Shown here: piece after piece, positions 49,914 to 59,209 of the stretch
Numbering within the stretch: the first letter of the stretch is position 1
Layout: each line of letters opens with the position of its first letter
Source: Comamonadaceae bacterium
GTDB lineage: Bacteria; Pseudomonadota; Gammaproteobacteria; Burkholderiales; Burkholderiaceae_C
Length of the DNA stretch: 64,000 nt
NCBI GenBank assembly: GCA_947374485.1
Contig: CANCCF010000003.1
Location: 1 to 64,000, forward strand
Direction: 5' to 3'
Position numbers and translations under genes: made by a program
The notes under the pieces: generated by a model
What the model was told of the DNA's origin: nothing
What the model saw: only the letters and a program-made list of their open reading frames with translations
Databases searched by the model: none

Positions 49914-51488
49914 ATGCAACAGCATTCCTTTGACGTGCTGATCGTCGGCAGCGGCCTGGCGGGCCTGAGTGCGGCACTGCGCCTGCCCGGCCATCTGCGC
50001 ATAGGCCTTTTGACCAAAGGGGCCCTGAGCGAAGGCGCCAGCGCCTGGGCCCAGGGCGGCATTGCCGCGGTCATGGCCGAGGGCGACAGCTTTGATGCCC
50101 ATGTGAGCGACACCCTGGTGGCCGGTGCCGGTCTGTGCGACCTGGCGGCCACGCAGTTTGTGGTGGAAAACGCACCGGTGGCGATCCGCTGGTTGATGGA
50201 ACTCGGCGTGCCCTTTACCGAAGAGGACGGCGTACTGCACCTCACGCGCGAAGGCGGCCACAGCGAGCGGCGCATCGTGCATGTGACCGATGCCACCGGC
50301 TGGGCCGTGCAGCAGACCCTGATGAAGAGGGTGCTCGCAGCCCCCCACATCACCGTCTTCAACCACCACACCCTGGTGGACCTGATCACCCTCCACAAGC
50401 TGGGCCTGCCCGGCCAGCAGTGCGTGGGCCTGTACGCCCTGAATGGCGCCAGCGACACGGTGGACACCTTCCGCGCCGCCCACACCGTCTTGGCCACGGG
50501 TGGTGCGGGCAAGGTCTATCTGTACACCACCAACCCCGACACCGCCACCGGCGACGGCATTGCCAGCGCCTGGCGCGCAGGCTGCCGGGTGCAGAACATG
50601 GAGTTCATCCAGTTCCACCCGACCTGCCTGTACCACCCGCATGCCAAGTCGTTTTTGATCAGCGAAGCGGTGCGTGGCGAGGGCGGCATCCTGCGCCTGC
50701 CGGACGGCACGCGCTTCATGCCCGCGCACGATGCGCGTCTGGAGCTGGCACCGCGCGACGTGGTGGCCCGCGCCATCGACTACGAAATGAAGAAGCACGG
50801 ACTGGACTGCGTGTACCTCGACATCACGCACAAGAGCCCGGCGTTTTTGCAGGAGCACTTTCCCAATATTTTGAAACGCTGTGCCGAGCTGGGCATCGAC
50901 ATCGCCACCCAGGGCATACCGGTGGTGCCTGCGGCCCACTACACCTGCGGCGGCGTGATGACCGATCTGGCCGGGCGCACCGATCTGGCGGGCCTCTACG
51001 CCATTGGCGAGACCGCCTGCACCGGCCTGCACGGCGCCAACCGCCTGGCCAGCAACTCGCTGGTGGAGTGCATGGTGTTTGCCAAGTCGGCGGCCGAGGC
51101 GATTGCCGCCACGCCCCTGCCCGCGCCTGCAGCCCTGCCGCCGTGGGACGACAGCCAGGTGATCGATGCCAACGAGGCGGTGGTGATCTCGCACAACTGG
51201 GACGAGCTGCGCCGCTTCATGTGGGACTACGTGGGCATTGTGCGCACCAACAAGCGGCTGGAGCGCGCGGCCCACCGCATTGCCCTGCTTCAGTCGGAGG
51301 TGCAGGAGTTCTATGCCAATTTCCACGTCTCGCGCGACCTGCTGGAGCTGCGCAACCTGTTGCAGGTGGCCGACCTGATCGTGCGCTCGGCACAGGGCCG
51401 CCATGAGAGCCGCGGCCTGCACTACAGCCTGGACTTCCCCGCGCTGCAAGAGACAGCCCGCCCCACCGTGCTGCAGCCTCCCCGGTGA
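49914..51488 (+). CDS. nadB: L-aspartate oxidase
   Basis: 524 residues; FAD enzyme making iminoaspartate for NadA. FAD-binding VLIVGSGLAGLSAALRLPG, substrate loop GASAWAQGGIAAVMAEGDS, ISEAVRGEGGILRLPDG, YTCGGVMTDLAGRTDLAGLY and GLHGANRLASNSLVECMVFA are all typical. Starts 18 nt after nadA; the operon order nadC-nadA-nadB is complete. Confidence 0.93.
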   Translation: MQQHSFDVLIVGSGLAGLSAALRLPGHLRIGLLTKGALSEGASAWAQGGIAAVMAEGDSFDAHVSDTLVAGAGLCDLAATQFVVENAPVAIRWLMELGVPFTEEDGVLHLTREGGHSERRIVHVTDATGWAVQQTLMKRVLAAPHITVFNHHTLVDLITLHKLGLPGQQCVGLYALNGASDTVDTFRAAHTVLATGGAGKVYLYTTNPDTATGDGIASAWRAGCRVQNMEFIQFHPTCLYHPHAKSFLISEAVRGEGGILRLPDGTRFMPAHDARLELAPRDVVARAIDYEMKKHGLDCVYLDITHKSPAFLQEHFPNILKRCAELGIDIATQGIPVVPAAHYTCGGVMTDLAGRTDLAGLYAIGETACTGLHGANRLASNSLVECMVFAKSAAEAIAATPLPAPAALPPWDDSQVIDANEAVVISHNWDELRRFMWDYVGIVRTNKRLERAAHRIALLQSEVQEFYANFHVSRDLLELRNLLQVADLIVRSAQGRHESRGLHYSLDFPALQETARPTVLQPPR

Positions 51489-51510
51489 ACCCGGCGAGCA
51501 CGCGCGCGGC

Positions 51511-53169
51511 ATGACGCCGCTGGAAACGCCCGCCCAGTGGCATTGGGAGCAGGACACGTCACTGCGCTTTTTGCCCGTGGCGCCCAGCCCCGGCGTGGCC
51601 GGGCTGGTGTGTGCGGCGCTGCAGGGCAAACACTGGGCCGACATCCCGGCGCGCAACATGGCCCGCGCCGACTGGCGCCAGCATGAGCGCCTGCTCTACG
51701 CGCACGAGCCATTTTTCCACCTGGAGCTCGAACTCGACCTGCACGGCCCGGATGGCGACCCATTGTGGATCAGCCTCTCGGGGGTGCCGGTGCGCGATGC
51801 AGCGGGCGGCTTTCGCGGCTACCGCGGCGTGGGCCGCGACATCTCGCGCCAGCGGCACACCGAGGCGACCCTGGCCAGCCTGGCCCTGAACGACCAGCTC
51901 ACCGGCCTGGCCAACCGCCGCTTGCTGCTCGAGCGCCTGCACTCGGCGCGCCTGGCCAGCAGCCGCAGCCTGGAAGCGGGTGCCCTGCTGTGCGTGGACA
52001 TTGACAACTTCAAGGGCCTCAACCATGCCCTGGGCCATGCCCAGGCCGATGCGCTGCTGCGGGAAGTGGCCCGGCGCCTGCTCGCCAGCACGCGCGCCTA
52101 CGATACCGTGGCCCGGCTGGGAGCCGATGGCTTTGTGGTGCTGGCCACGGCCCTGGGGCAGGACAGCGCGGTGGCGGCACGCAACGCGCAGACCGTGGCA
52201 TACAAGATGGCGGCGGCACTGGCCCTGCCCTTTCTGGCCGGTGCACGCCAGCTGGCCCTGAGCTGCCACCTGGGCATCTGCCTGTTCCAGGGGGCTGAGG
52301 CCTCGGTGGAAGACATCGTCAAGCGCGCCGAGATGGCGCTGCGCCAGGCCAAGCAGGATGGCCGCCAAAACCCTGGCAGCGGTGCTGTCACGCGCTATTT
52401 CGACCCGCAGATAGAAGCCCAGGTGAACCACCGCAGCCAGATGGAGCGCGCGCTGGCCGAGGCGCTGGGCGCACAGCAGCTGCGCCTGCACTACCAGCCC
52501 ATCGTCAACCTGCAGTGCAAGGTCATCGGTTATGAGGTCTTGCTGCGCTGGATGCACCCGGAGCTCGGCCTGTTGGGCCCCCACCACTTCATTGCCCTGG
52601 CCGAACAGAGCGGCCTGATCGTGCCCATCGGCGAGTGGGTGCTGGAGCAGGCCTGCTTGCAGTTGGCGGCGTTCCAGAAAAACCCGGCGCAGTCGCTGCT
52701 GACCGTCGCGGTGAACCTGAGCGCGCGCCAGCTGGCGCAGCCCGGCCTGGTGACCAGCATCGAGCGCCTGTTGCAGGCCAGCGGCGCACCGGCCACGCGC
52801 CTGAAGCTCGAAATTACAGAAAGCATGCTGCTGACCGATATGCACAAGACCAGCGAGAAACTGCACGCACTCACGCGCCTAGGGCTGCGTTTCTCTCTGG
52901 ACGACTTCGGAACCGGTTATTCTTCCCTCAGCTACCTCAAAAAACTCCCGCTAAGCCAGTTGAAAATAGACCAGTCCTTTGTCCGCGAACTGCTCACCGA
53001 TCCGGTGGATGCGGCCATTGTCAAAACCATCTTGCAACTTGCCCGCAGCCTGGGTTTGTCGGTGATCGCGGAAGGGGTGGAACTCGAAGGCCAGCGCATC
53101 GCCCTGGCCGACATGGGTTGCCGGGAATTCCAAGGCTATTTGTTCGGCAAACCCGGCCCTTTGGAGTAA
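51511..53169 (+). CDS. PAS/degenerate-GGDEF/EAL cyclic-di-GMP phosphodiesterase
   Basis: 552 residues: PAS-like sensor (about 1-120, ending GFRGYRGVGRDISRQRHTEA), a GGDEF domain whose active-site motif is degenerate (RLGADGFVVL, about 203), and an EAL domain (motif EVL in GYEVLLRWMHPE, about 340; LDDFGTGYSSLSYLKKLPLS). The catalytic Glu is kept in EVL, so phosphodiesterase activity is likely while cyclase activity is not. ATG 51511 lies 22 nt after nadB; a longer frame would overlap nadB. Confidence 0.87.
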   Translation: MTPLETPAQWHWEQDTSLRFLPVAPSPGVAGLVCAALQGKHWADIPARNMARADWRQHERLLYAHEPFFHLELELDLHGPDGDPLWISLSGVPVRDAAGGFRGYRGVGRDISRQRHTEATLASLALNDQLTGLANRRLLLERLHSARLASSRSLEAGALLCVDIDNFKGLNHALGHAQADALLREVARRLLASTRAYDTVARLGADGFVVLATALGQDSAVAARNAQTVAYKMAAALALPFLAGARQLALSCHLGICLFQGAEASVEDIVKRAEMALRQAKQDGRQNPGSGAVTRYFDPQIEAQVNHRSQMERALAEALGAQQLRLHYQPIVNLQCKVIGYEVLLRWMHPELGLLGPHHFIALAEQSGLIVPIGEWVLEQACLQLAAFQKNPAQSLLTVAVNLSARQLAQPGLVTSIERLLQASGAPATRLKLEITESMLLTDMHKTSEKLHALTRLGLRFSLDDFGTGYSSLSYLKKLPLSQLKIDQSFVRELLTDPVDAAIVKTILQLARSLGLSVIAEGVELEGQRIALADMGCREFQGYLFGKPGPLE

Positions 53170-54033
53170 ATGACTATGCTGCACACCGGTTTGGCACCTG
53201 ACGTCATCGACCGTCTGCCCTCCCCCAAGGGTGTTGCCCTGGCCTTGACGCAGGCGTGCCGCCGCGACGATGCCAACCTCAACGAAATCTCCGGCCTGGT
53301 GCGCACCGACCCGGCCCTGAGCGGGCGCCTGCTGGCACTGGCCAATGCCGCCGCCATGGGCGGGCGCAACGTGGTCTCGGTGGACGAGGCGGTGAGCCGC
53401 ATGGGCCTGGTGCGCGTGAGCCAGGTGGCATTGGCCTTCTCGCTGATTGACCAGCATGGCAGCGGCGCCTGCCCCAACTTCAACTATGCCGGTTTCTGGA
53501 ACCGCTCGCTGCTGATGGCGGCGGCCAGCCGCGTCTTTGGTGCCCTGCACAAGCTCGGCGTGGCCGGTGAGCTGTTTACCGTGGGCCTGCTGTCACAAAT
53601 CGGCAGCCTGGCGCTGGCCACCGCCTTTCCCGACAAATACTCCAAGCTGATCGCCCTGGACCTCAGCCCGGCCGACCTGCTGCAGCGCGAACAGGCCCTG
53701 CTGCAAACCGACCACCTCAGCCTGTCGGTGGCGATGATGGAGCACTGGGGCATACCCCTGGAGTATTCGCGCCCCTTTGGCCTGTACGAAGCGGCGGACT
53801 CGGCGCCCTACGCCAGCGAATCCATGGCCGCACAACGCGCCCGCCTGGCGCAAGGCGCCTGGCTGCTCGCAGGGGTGATCGCCCGCGACGGCAGCGACGC
53901 CGCGCTCGACCACCCCGGCTGCCAGGCCGCCCTGCACTGGCTGGGCCTGGAGCGCGATGCCCTGCAACAGCAACTGCAGGAAATCGAATCGGTGTGGCGC
54001 ATCTGGCTCACCCTGATTGCCCGCAAGGGCTGA
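53170..54033 (+). CDS. HDOD domain signalling protein
   Basis: 287 residues dominated by an HDOD domain (LPSPKGVALALTQACRRDDA, GLVRTDPALSGRLLALANAA, SVDEAVSRMGLVRVSQVALA, VGLLSQIGSLALATAFPDKY). HDOD proteins lack HD catalytic residues and act as signalling scaffolds. The ATG directly follows the TAA of the EAL gene, with GGAG upstream, so the two are co-translated, suggesting joint action in c-di-GMP signalling. Confidence 0.87.
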   Translation: MTMLHTGLAPDVIDRLPSPKGVALALTQACRRDDANLNEISGLVRTDPALSGRLLALANAAAMGGRNVVSVDEAVSRMGLVRVSQVALAFSLIDQHGSGACPNFNYAGFWNRSLLMAAASRVFGALHKLGVAGELFTVGLLSQIGSLALATAFPDKYSKLIALDLSPADLLQREQALLQTDHLSLSVAMMEHWGIPLEYSRPFGLYEAADSAPYASESMAAQRARLAQGAWLLAGVIARDGSDAALDHPGCQAALHWLGLERDALQQQLQEIESVWRIWLTLIARKG

Positions 54034-54046
54034 GCGCACCCGCGCG

Positions 54047-56557
54047 CTAGACCGGCAGCATCACCTGCAACTGGTCCGGGTCGATGGTGAAGACCGGCTC
54101 GGTGCTGGCCTGGCTGTCATGGATGTAGCCGCTGATCCAGGGCGCCTGCGGGTTGAGGCCACCGGGGGGCTGCTTGGCGGGGTCGCTGGCAATCACATCG
54201 ATGAGGCGGTCCACCAGCAAGCCAATGGTCTGCTCCTGTCTGCGCACGATGATGGCCACGGCGCGCTGCGGCTCGGCAATGGCCGCCTGCCCGGTCAGCA
54301 AGCAGGTGTCATACACCGCCAGCAGGCTGCTCTTGCCGCCCTGGCTGTAGGCCAGCATGCCCACCGATTCCGAGGCCACGGGCGGGGCCGACAAATGCGT
54401 GGCCACCACCGCTTCAATGACATGCTGGCTGCCCAGCCCGAACAGCAGGCGCCCGCATTGCACCACGCCAAAGTGGCTGGCCCGGCTCTGGGCATCCGGC
54501 GCCCGTTGTGGCAGCGCAATCTGCGCGGCCAGCGGTGCGCTCAGGTCCACCGCGGTCAGCAGCACCGACTGCACGGCATCGCGGTAGCCGTCGCTCACCT
54601 TGAATTCGCGGTAGCCCTGGCTGGGCGCCAGCCCGGCCAGGTAGCTGCGGCCATTCCAGTGGCACAGCAGGCCACCGGTGGTCCCACTTTGCTGGCCCGC
54701 CGGGCCTTGCTGCGCCAACAGTTCGCTCACAAAGGCGGGGCGCTCGCCCACGGCCACGTCCGCCCCGGAGCAGGCCAGCACCTGCCCCGTCGCGTCCACA
54801 AACAGGCCCAGCGCGGCGGCGCCTGCGGGCAGGGCGTCCCGCAGCATGGCCTGCAGTTCGTCCTGGCAATTGAATGCCAGGGCCATGCCGCCCAGGCACT
54901 GCTCTGCACCGCTTTGGCGAATCGGCGCGCAGTACAGGTACGTGGCTGCGCCATCTGCAAGGGCATGCGGCACCATGTCGGACACCGCATAGGCCTGGCT
55001 GCCCTTGAGCGCCAGCGTGCGCTGCACCAGGGCGGCCGGTATGGCGGCATCGGCGGGCAAGGTGCCAGCGTCGCGCGACACCGCCAGGATGCGGCCCGTG
55101 CGGTCAAACAGCGCCACGCGCCGGTACACCGTGTAGAGGCTGTTGAGGTGGGCCAGGATGTCGGCGGCGCGCGCCTGCGCGGCCTCTGAGGGGGCTTCCT
55201 GCAGCGCCTGCAGCAGTTCGGCCAGCTCTTCGGACAGGGCCCACCAGCGGCAGTCGTTGGCGCGCTCGTAGAGGTTGCGGTCGAGGATGTCCACCGCCAG
55301 GCTGGCGTGCGCGCCCAGCTCGGCGCGGCGCCCGGCCATCAGCAGGGCCTTGAGCTCGCGGATGGCGTCGTCAAACACTGCGATGGTCTGCTTGCTGGTG
55401 CGGCCAATCTCGGCAAACACCGGGCTCAACGCAGAGCCCGCCACCGCGCCCGACTCGGTGAGCTTGCCGTTCCAGATGACGCGGTTGAGGTCTTCTTCGA
55501 TGGTGCGGGCGCGCGCAATGATCTGGTGCAGCTGCGGGTTGTCCAGCTCCACCTCGGCTGCCCGCACGGGCGCGGCTGCAGCGTCCTGCGGGTGCCCGGG
55601 TGCGGCAGGGGGCGCGGTATCAAAGGCCTCGTCCTGGTCCACCAGCGCCAGCGCCGTCCAGCCCGGCCCGCCGTAGCCCTGGTAGCCGCGCGTGAGGCAG
55701 TGCGCATAGAGGTAATCACGACCCTGGTGGCGCAGGCTGTGCCCGGCGGCCATACCGCCCCGGGGCAGTTGCAGCGTGTCCTGCACGGCGATGCGGGCCG
55801 GGGCGCTGCTGGCCAGCACACGCGCCTCAGCATCCAGCAGCAGCACCATGCTGCCCTGGCCCTGCAGGGCCTTGAAGATGGAGGCCAGCTCCGAGGCCAA
55901 GTCAAACTTCAGCACCACCACGCCGCAAACACTGCCATCGGGGGCCAGGATGCGGTGCGCGTACAGCAGCACCGGCCCCTGGTTTTTGAACAGCACGCTG
56001 GGCCCGTAGTGCTCCCCATAGCCGGGCTGTGCCAGGGCCTGTTCCCACCAGGGCGGGGCGGGCGTTTTCTCGCTGGTGCGGGGCTTGAGCGCCAACTGGA
56101 TGCGGGCCTGGGCGTCGAGCACCAGAATGTCGTCGTATACGGTGTACTTGGCGCGGTACTCGGCAAGCCGCGCATGCAGGCGCGCCTGCCCTGCTGGCTC
56201 GGGTGCGAGCGCGTAGGCCACCAGCGGTGCATCGGTGGCGATGAAGCCCACATCGGCGGTGCGCTCGAACAGGTTGCGCACCAGGATGTCGATGGCCACC
56301 TGCGCCTTCGCGGCCAGGTCATGCTGGCAGTTCTGCAGATGGGTCAGGGCGATCTGCTCCACCATCTCGCGCGCCAGCTGGCTGAAGGCCAGGCGTGTGT
56401 GCTCCAGCGTGGCAATGTAGCCCGCCACCTGCGGCGGGCTGACCACGCGGGCTGTGGTCTCGATCACCTTCCAGCTCAGGTCCAGCTTCTTGAGGGTCTT
56501 CTCCAGCTTTTGCAGGGCCTGCATGCGGGGGGCAACGATTTGGGTGGCGGTGTTCAT
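54047..56557 (-). CDS. Soluble tandem-Cache protein with C-terminal CheW domain
   Basis: 836 residues, no signal peptide or TM helix visible. Two similar sensor units are recognisable: VAIDILVRNLFERTADVGFI (about 105) with a following ligand-binding fold, and LAVDILDRNLYERANDCRWW (about 415). The last ~140 residues form a CheW-like domain (VVQCGRLLFGLGSQHVIEAV, GMLAYSQGGKSSLLAVYDTC, RRQEQTIGLLVDRLIDVIAS). Cache domains are normally extracellular; a cytoplasmic tandem joined directly to CheW, without a methyl-accepting domain, is unusual. No che genes are nearby. Confidence 0.72.
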   Translation of the reverse strand: MNTATQIVAPRMQALQKLEKTLKKLDLSWKVIETTARVVSPPQVAGYIATLEHTRLAFSQLAREMVEQIALTHLQNCQHDLAAKAQVAIDILVRNLFERTADVGFIATDAPLVAYALAPEPAGQARLHARLAEYRAKYTVYDDILVLDAQARIQLALKPRTSEKTPAPPWWEQALAQPGYGEHYGPSVLFKNQGPVLLYAHRILAPDGSVCGVVVLKFDLASELASIFKALQGQGSMVLLLDAEARVLASSAPARIAVQDTLQLPRGGMAAGHSLRHQGRDYLYAHCLTRGYQGYGGPGWTALALVDQDEAFDTAPPAAPGHPQDAAAAPVRAAEVELDNPQLHQIIARARTIEEDLNRVIWNGKLTESGAVAGSALSPVFAEIGRTSKQTIAVFDDAIRELKALLMAGRRAELGAHASLAVDILDRNLYERANDCRWWALSEELAELLQALQEAPSEAAQARAADILAHLNSLYTVYRRVALFDRTGRILAVSRDAGTLPADAAIPAALVQRTLALKGSQAYAVSDMVPHALADGAATYLYCAPIRQSGAEQCLGGMALAFNCQDELQAMLRDALPAGAAALGLFVDATGQVLACSGADVAVGERPAFVSELLAQQGPAGQQSGTTGGLLCHWNGRSYLAGLAPSQGYREFKVSDGYRDAVQSVLLTAVDLSAPLAAQIALPQRAPDAQSRASHFGVVQCGRLLFGLGSQHVIEAVVATHLSAPPVASESVGMLAYSQGGKSSLLAVYDTCLLTGQAAIAEPQRAVAIIVRRQEQTIGLLVDRLIDVIASDPAKQPPGGLNPQAPWISGYIHDSQASTEPVFTIDPDQLQVMLPV

Positions 56558-56640
56558 CGGGTGGTTATGCCTATGGCAAGCAGACTAGCAATAAGCGCAC
56601 CATGGTACGCGGCACAGCGCCGGGGATTGGCAATGGTGTC

Positions 56641-56984
56641 AACAGAGGGCTGGAAGCAGTCTTCTGCATTGAAGTCAAAGACACGTGTGACTCAGGCCGA
56701 CGTGGCACTCTGTTCCGCGGCTGTCCCCCGCCCTGCGGGCTCCTCCTTTATGCCGCTCCACAGAGCACCACGCCGTCCTGCGTCCAGAGGAATTGTTGGT
56801 GCGCCAGGTATTGAGTCATTGCACACCAACGAAGCAGGCGGCCGATGACGCCGGGGTGTATGGTGCAGTGAGGTAAAGGAGGAGCCCCGCAGGGGCGGGG
56901 GACACGAACGGAACCATGCACCCCGGTGGCAGCGGAAACCACAAAAGCCACGCCAGCAAGGTCTGCTACCGCGGCTGTCCGGCT
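56641..56984 (-). repeat. Dispersed repeat element, copy 3 (full length, inverted)
   Basis: About 344 bp, the reverse-complement counterpart of 9781-10114. Arms at 56723-56751 and 56874-56903 are inverted copies. The centre has a GTTGGTG...CACCAAC hairpin (56795-56830). The CCGCGGTAGCAGACCTTGC end and the GTGTCTTTGACTTCAATGCA end are both present. It occupies most of the gene-free interval 56558-57139; the rest contains nothing recognisable besides the MFS gene's leader. Confidence 0.85.
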
Positions 56985-57139
56985 ATCCGGCTGTCCGTGG
57001 CAGCCATTTTCAGCGGCAGACTTGGAAGCGTCGGGCCGCTTGACTTTGATGGGCTGAGGTGCCATCCATGGGCTCTGGTGACCCGCGTTTGCGCTTGACT
57101 CTGCACAGGCCCGGCGGCACACCAAGGATAATGCGCGGC

Positions 57140-58345
57140 ATGCCCCTTCACTTCATCCGCATCGCCCTGGTCCTGGGCCTGCTGCAGGCCATAGGCCCGT
57201 TTGCCATCGACATGTACCTGCCCGCCCTGCCCTCGATTGGCGCCAGCCTGGGGGCATCGGCCAGCGCGGTGCAGGCCAGCCTGATGGCCTTCTTCATCTC
57301 GCTGGGGCTGGGGCAAATGGTCTATGGCCCGGCCTCCGACATGCTGGGGCGCAAGAAGCCGCTGTACTTCGGCCTGGCGGTGTTTGCCGTGGGCAGCGTG
57401 GGCTGCGCGCTGGCGCCCGACATCCAGACCCTGGTGGCCTGGCGCTTTGTGCAGGGCCTGGGCGCCTGTGCCGGCATGGTGGTGCCGCGCGCCGTGGTGC
57501 GCGACCTGCACACCGGCGCCGAGGCCGCGCGCCTGATGGCGCTGCTCACTTTGGTATTCAGCGTGTCGCCCATCCTGGCGCCGCTGTTTGGCAGCTTTCT
57601 GATCGAGTGGAGCGGCTGGCGCGCCGTGTTCTGGACGGTGACCATCGCCGCCGCCCTGGCCGGGGTCTTGCTGGCCACCAGCCTGCCCGAAACCCGCCCT
57701 GCCGAGCAGCGCCTGGGCAGCACCGTGCGCAGTGCTGTGGCGGCCTACTGGCTGCTGCTGCGCGACGGCCACTTCATGGGCCTGGTGCTGATTGGCGGCT
57801 TTGGCATCTCGGCCTTTTTTGCCTACCTGGCCAATTCCTCCTTTGTGCTGATCGACCACTACGGCCTCAGCACGCGCCAATACAGCTATGCCTTCGCGGC
57901 CAATGCCATCTCCTTCATCGGCATGTCGCAATTCACCGGCCCCATGATCGGGCGCTTCGGCATGCTGCCCCTGCTCAAGGGCGGCGTGGCGGGTTTTGCT
58001 GCGGCCATGCTGGCAGCACTGGCGCTCAACCTGGCCGGCTTCGATGGCATGTGGCCCATGCTCGCGCTGCTCTTTATCGGCTACGGCTGCCTGGGGCTGG
58101 TGATGCCCTCGTCTGCCGTGCTGGCACTGGACGAACATGGCGAAATCGCCGGCACCGCCTCGGCCCTGATGGGCACCCTGCAGTTCATGACGGGTGCAGC
58201 CGTGATGGCGGTGGTGGGCACTTTTGTAGACGGCACGGCCCGGCCCATGCTCGCCGGTGTGGCGGGCTCGGCGCTGCTGACGCTGGTGATCACGCTGTGG
58301 ACCTTGCGCGGTGGTGCGGGCAAGTCCGTTGGCGCACACGCCTGA
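57140..58345 (+). CDS. Bcr/CflA-type multidrug efflux transporter (MFS)
   Basis: About 401 residues with 12 TM segments and DHA1-family motifs: AIDMYLPALPSIGASLGASA in TM1, GQMVYGPASDMLGRKKPLYF (motif A) and the motif-C-like segment SPILAPLFGSFLIEWSGWRA. Bcr/CflA transporters use proton antiport to export drugs such as bicyclomycin or chloramphenicol. ATG 57140 has AAGGA 11 nt upstream; ATG 57131 is too close to that site. Confidence 0.88.
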   Translation: MPLHFIRIALVLGLLQAIGPFAIDMYLPALPSIGASLGASASAVQASLMAFFISLGLGQMVYGPASDMLGRKKPLYFGLAVFAVGSVGCALAPDIQTLVAWRFVQGLGACAGMVVPRAVVRDLHTGAEAARLMALLTLVFSVSPILAPLFGSFLIEWSGWRAVFWTVTIAAALAGVLLATSLPETRPAEQRLGSTVRSAVAAYWLLLRDGHFMGLVLIGGFGISAFFAYLANSSFVLIDHYGLSTRQYSYAFAANAISFIGMSQFTGPMIGRFGMLPLLKGGVAGFAAAMLAALALNLAGFDGMWPMLALLFIGYGCLGLVMPSSAVLALDEHGEIAGTASALMGTLQFMTGAAVMAVVGTFVDGTARPMLAGVAGSALLTLVITLWTLRGGAGKSVGAHA

Positions 58346-58387
58346 CACTGCAGGCTGCATGCACAAAGTACTTACAAGGAGATCAAC

Positions 58388-58693
58388 ATGCCCGATGCCT
58401 ATGTGATGGTGGATATGCAAATATCGGACCTGGAAGCGTACAAAAAGTACATGGCAGAAGCCCCCGCTACCGTCAAGGCAGCGGGCGGTGAATATGTCAT
58501 ACGCGGCGGCCGCTCCGAATCGCTCGAAGGTGATTGGCAACCGACCCGGATGGCGATGCTGAAATTCCCGAGCTACGAGGCGGCAAAATCCTGGTACGAC
58601 AGCGAGGCGTATCGGCTCGCGCGTACCCGGCGTATGGGTGCCACGGCATTCTTCAACATGGTTGTGGTTGAGGGCGTTGCGGCGCCGGTTTGA
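58388..58693 (+). CDS. DUF1330 domain protein
   Basis: 101 residues of the DUF1330 (dimeric alpha-beta barrel) family: AYVMVDMQISDLEAYKKYMA, AGGEYVIRGGRSESLEGDWQ, LKFPSYEAAKSWYDSEAYRL. AAGGAG lies before the ATG. Function unknown. A GNAT gene follows after 21 nt. Confidence 0.88.
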   Translation: MPDAYVMVDMQISDLEAYKKYMAEAPATVKAAGGEYVIRGGRSESLEGDWQPTRMAMLKFPSYEAAKSWYDSEAYRLARTRRMGATAFFNMVVVEGVAAPV

Positions 58694-58714
58694 GCCCGTT
58701 CACCAGGAGCTGTC

Positions 58715-59209
58715 ATGCTGCACATTGAACCCGTTGCCACTGCAAGCCAGATTGCGGGCGTTCAGGGCTTGCTGCGGGCCTATTTTGCGTGGCAGTTTGA
58801 AAGCATTCCCGGCAGCAACCAGGTGGCGGCCTTGAGCGGCTGGGAGCAAGAGATCCAGGCACTGCCAGGCTGCTACTTTCCGCCAGAGGGTTGTTTCCTG
58901 CTGGCCACCCTGGACGGTCAGGCTGCAGGCTGCATCGCCCTCATCTCCGAGCGCCCTGGCACGGGCGAGCTCAAGCGCATGTTTGTCCACCCGGCATTTC
59001 GCGGCCAAGGAATCGGCGAACGCCTCGTGCAGGCGCTGTTTGAACAGGCCCGGGGCCATGGCCACACACGGGTCATACTGGACAGCCACCGGTCCATGGC
59101 AAAGGCCCACGACATCTACCGCAAACTCGGATTCAGGGAAATCGATTCGCCACCGGGTTTTCCTGCAGAACTCAGGCACGTGGTGATCTTCATGGAGCGG
59201 GCGTTGTGA
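58715..59209 (+). CDS. GNAT family N-acetyltransferase
   Basis: 164 residues: GNAT core with acetyl-CoA motif [21 protein letters not shown] and motif [16 protein letters not shown]. Substrate unknown. AGGAG precedes the ATG. Its 3' end overlaps the convergent kinase gene by 20 nt. Confidence 0.87.
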   Translation: MLHIEPVATASQIAGVQGLLRAYFAWQFESIPGSNQVAALSGWEQEIQALPGCYFPPEGCFLLATLDGQAAGCIALISERPGTGELKRMFVHPAFRGQGIGERLVQALFEQARGHGHTRVILDSHRSMAKAHDIYRKLGFREIDSPPGFPAELRHVVIFMERAL

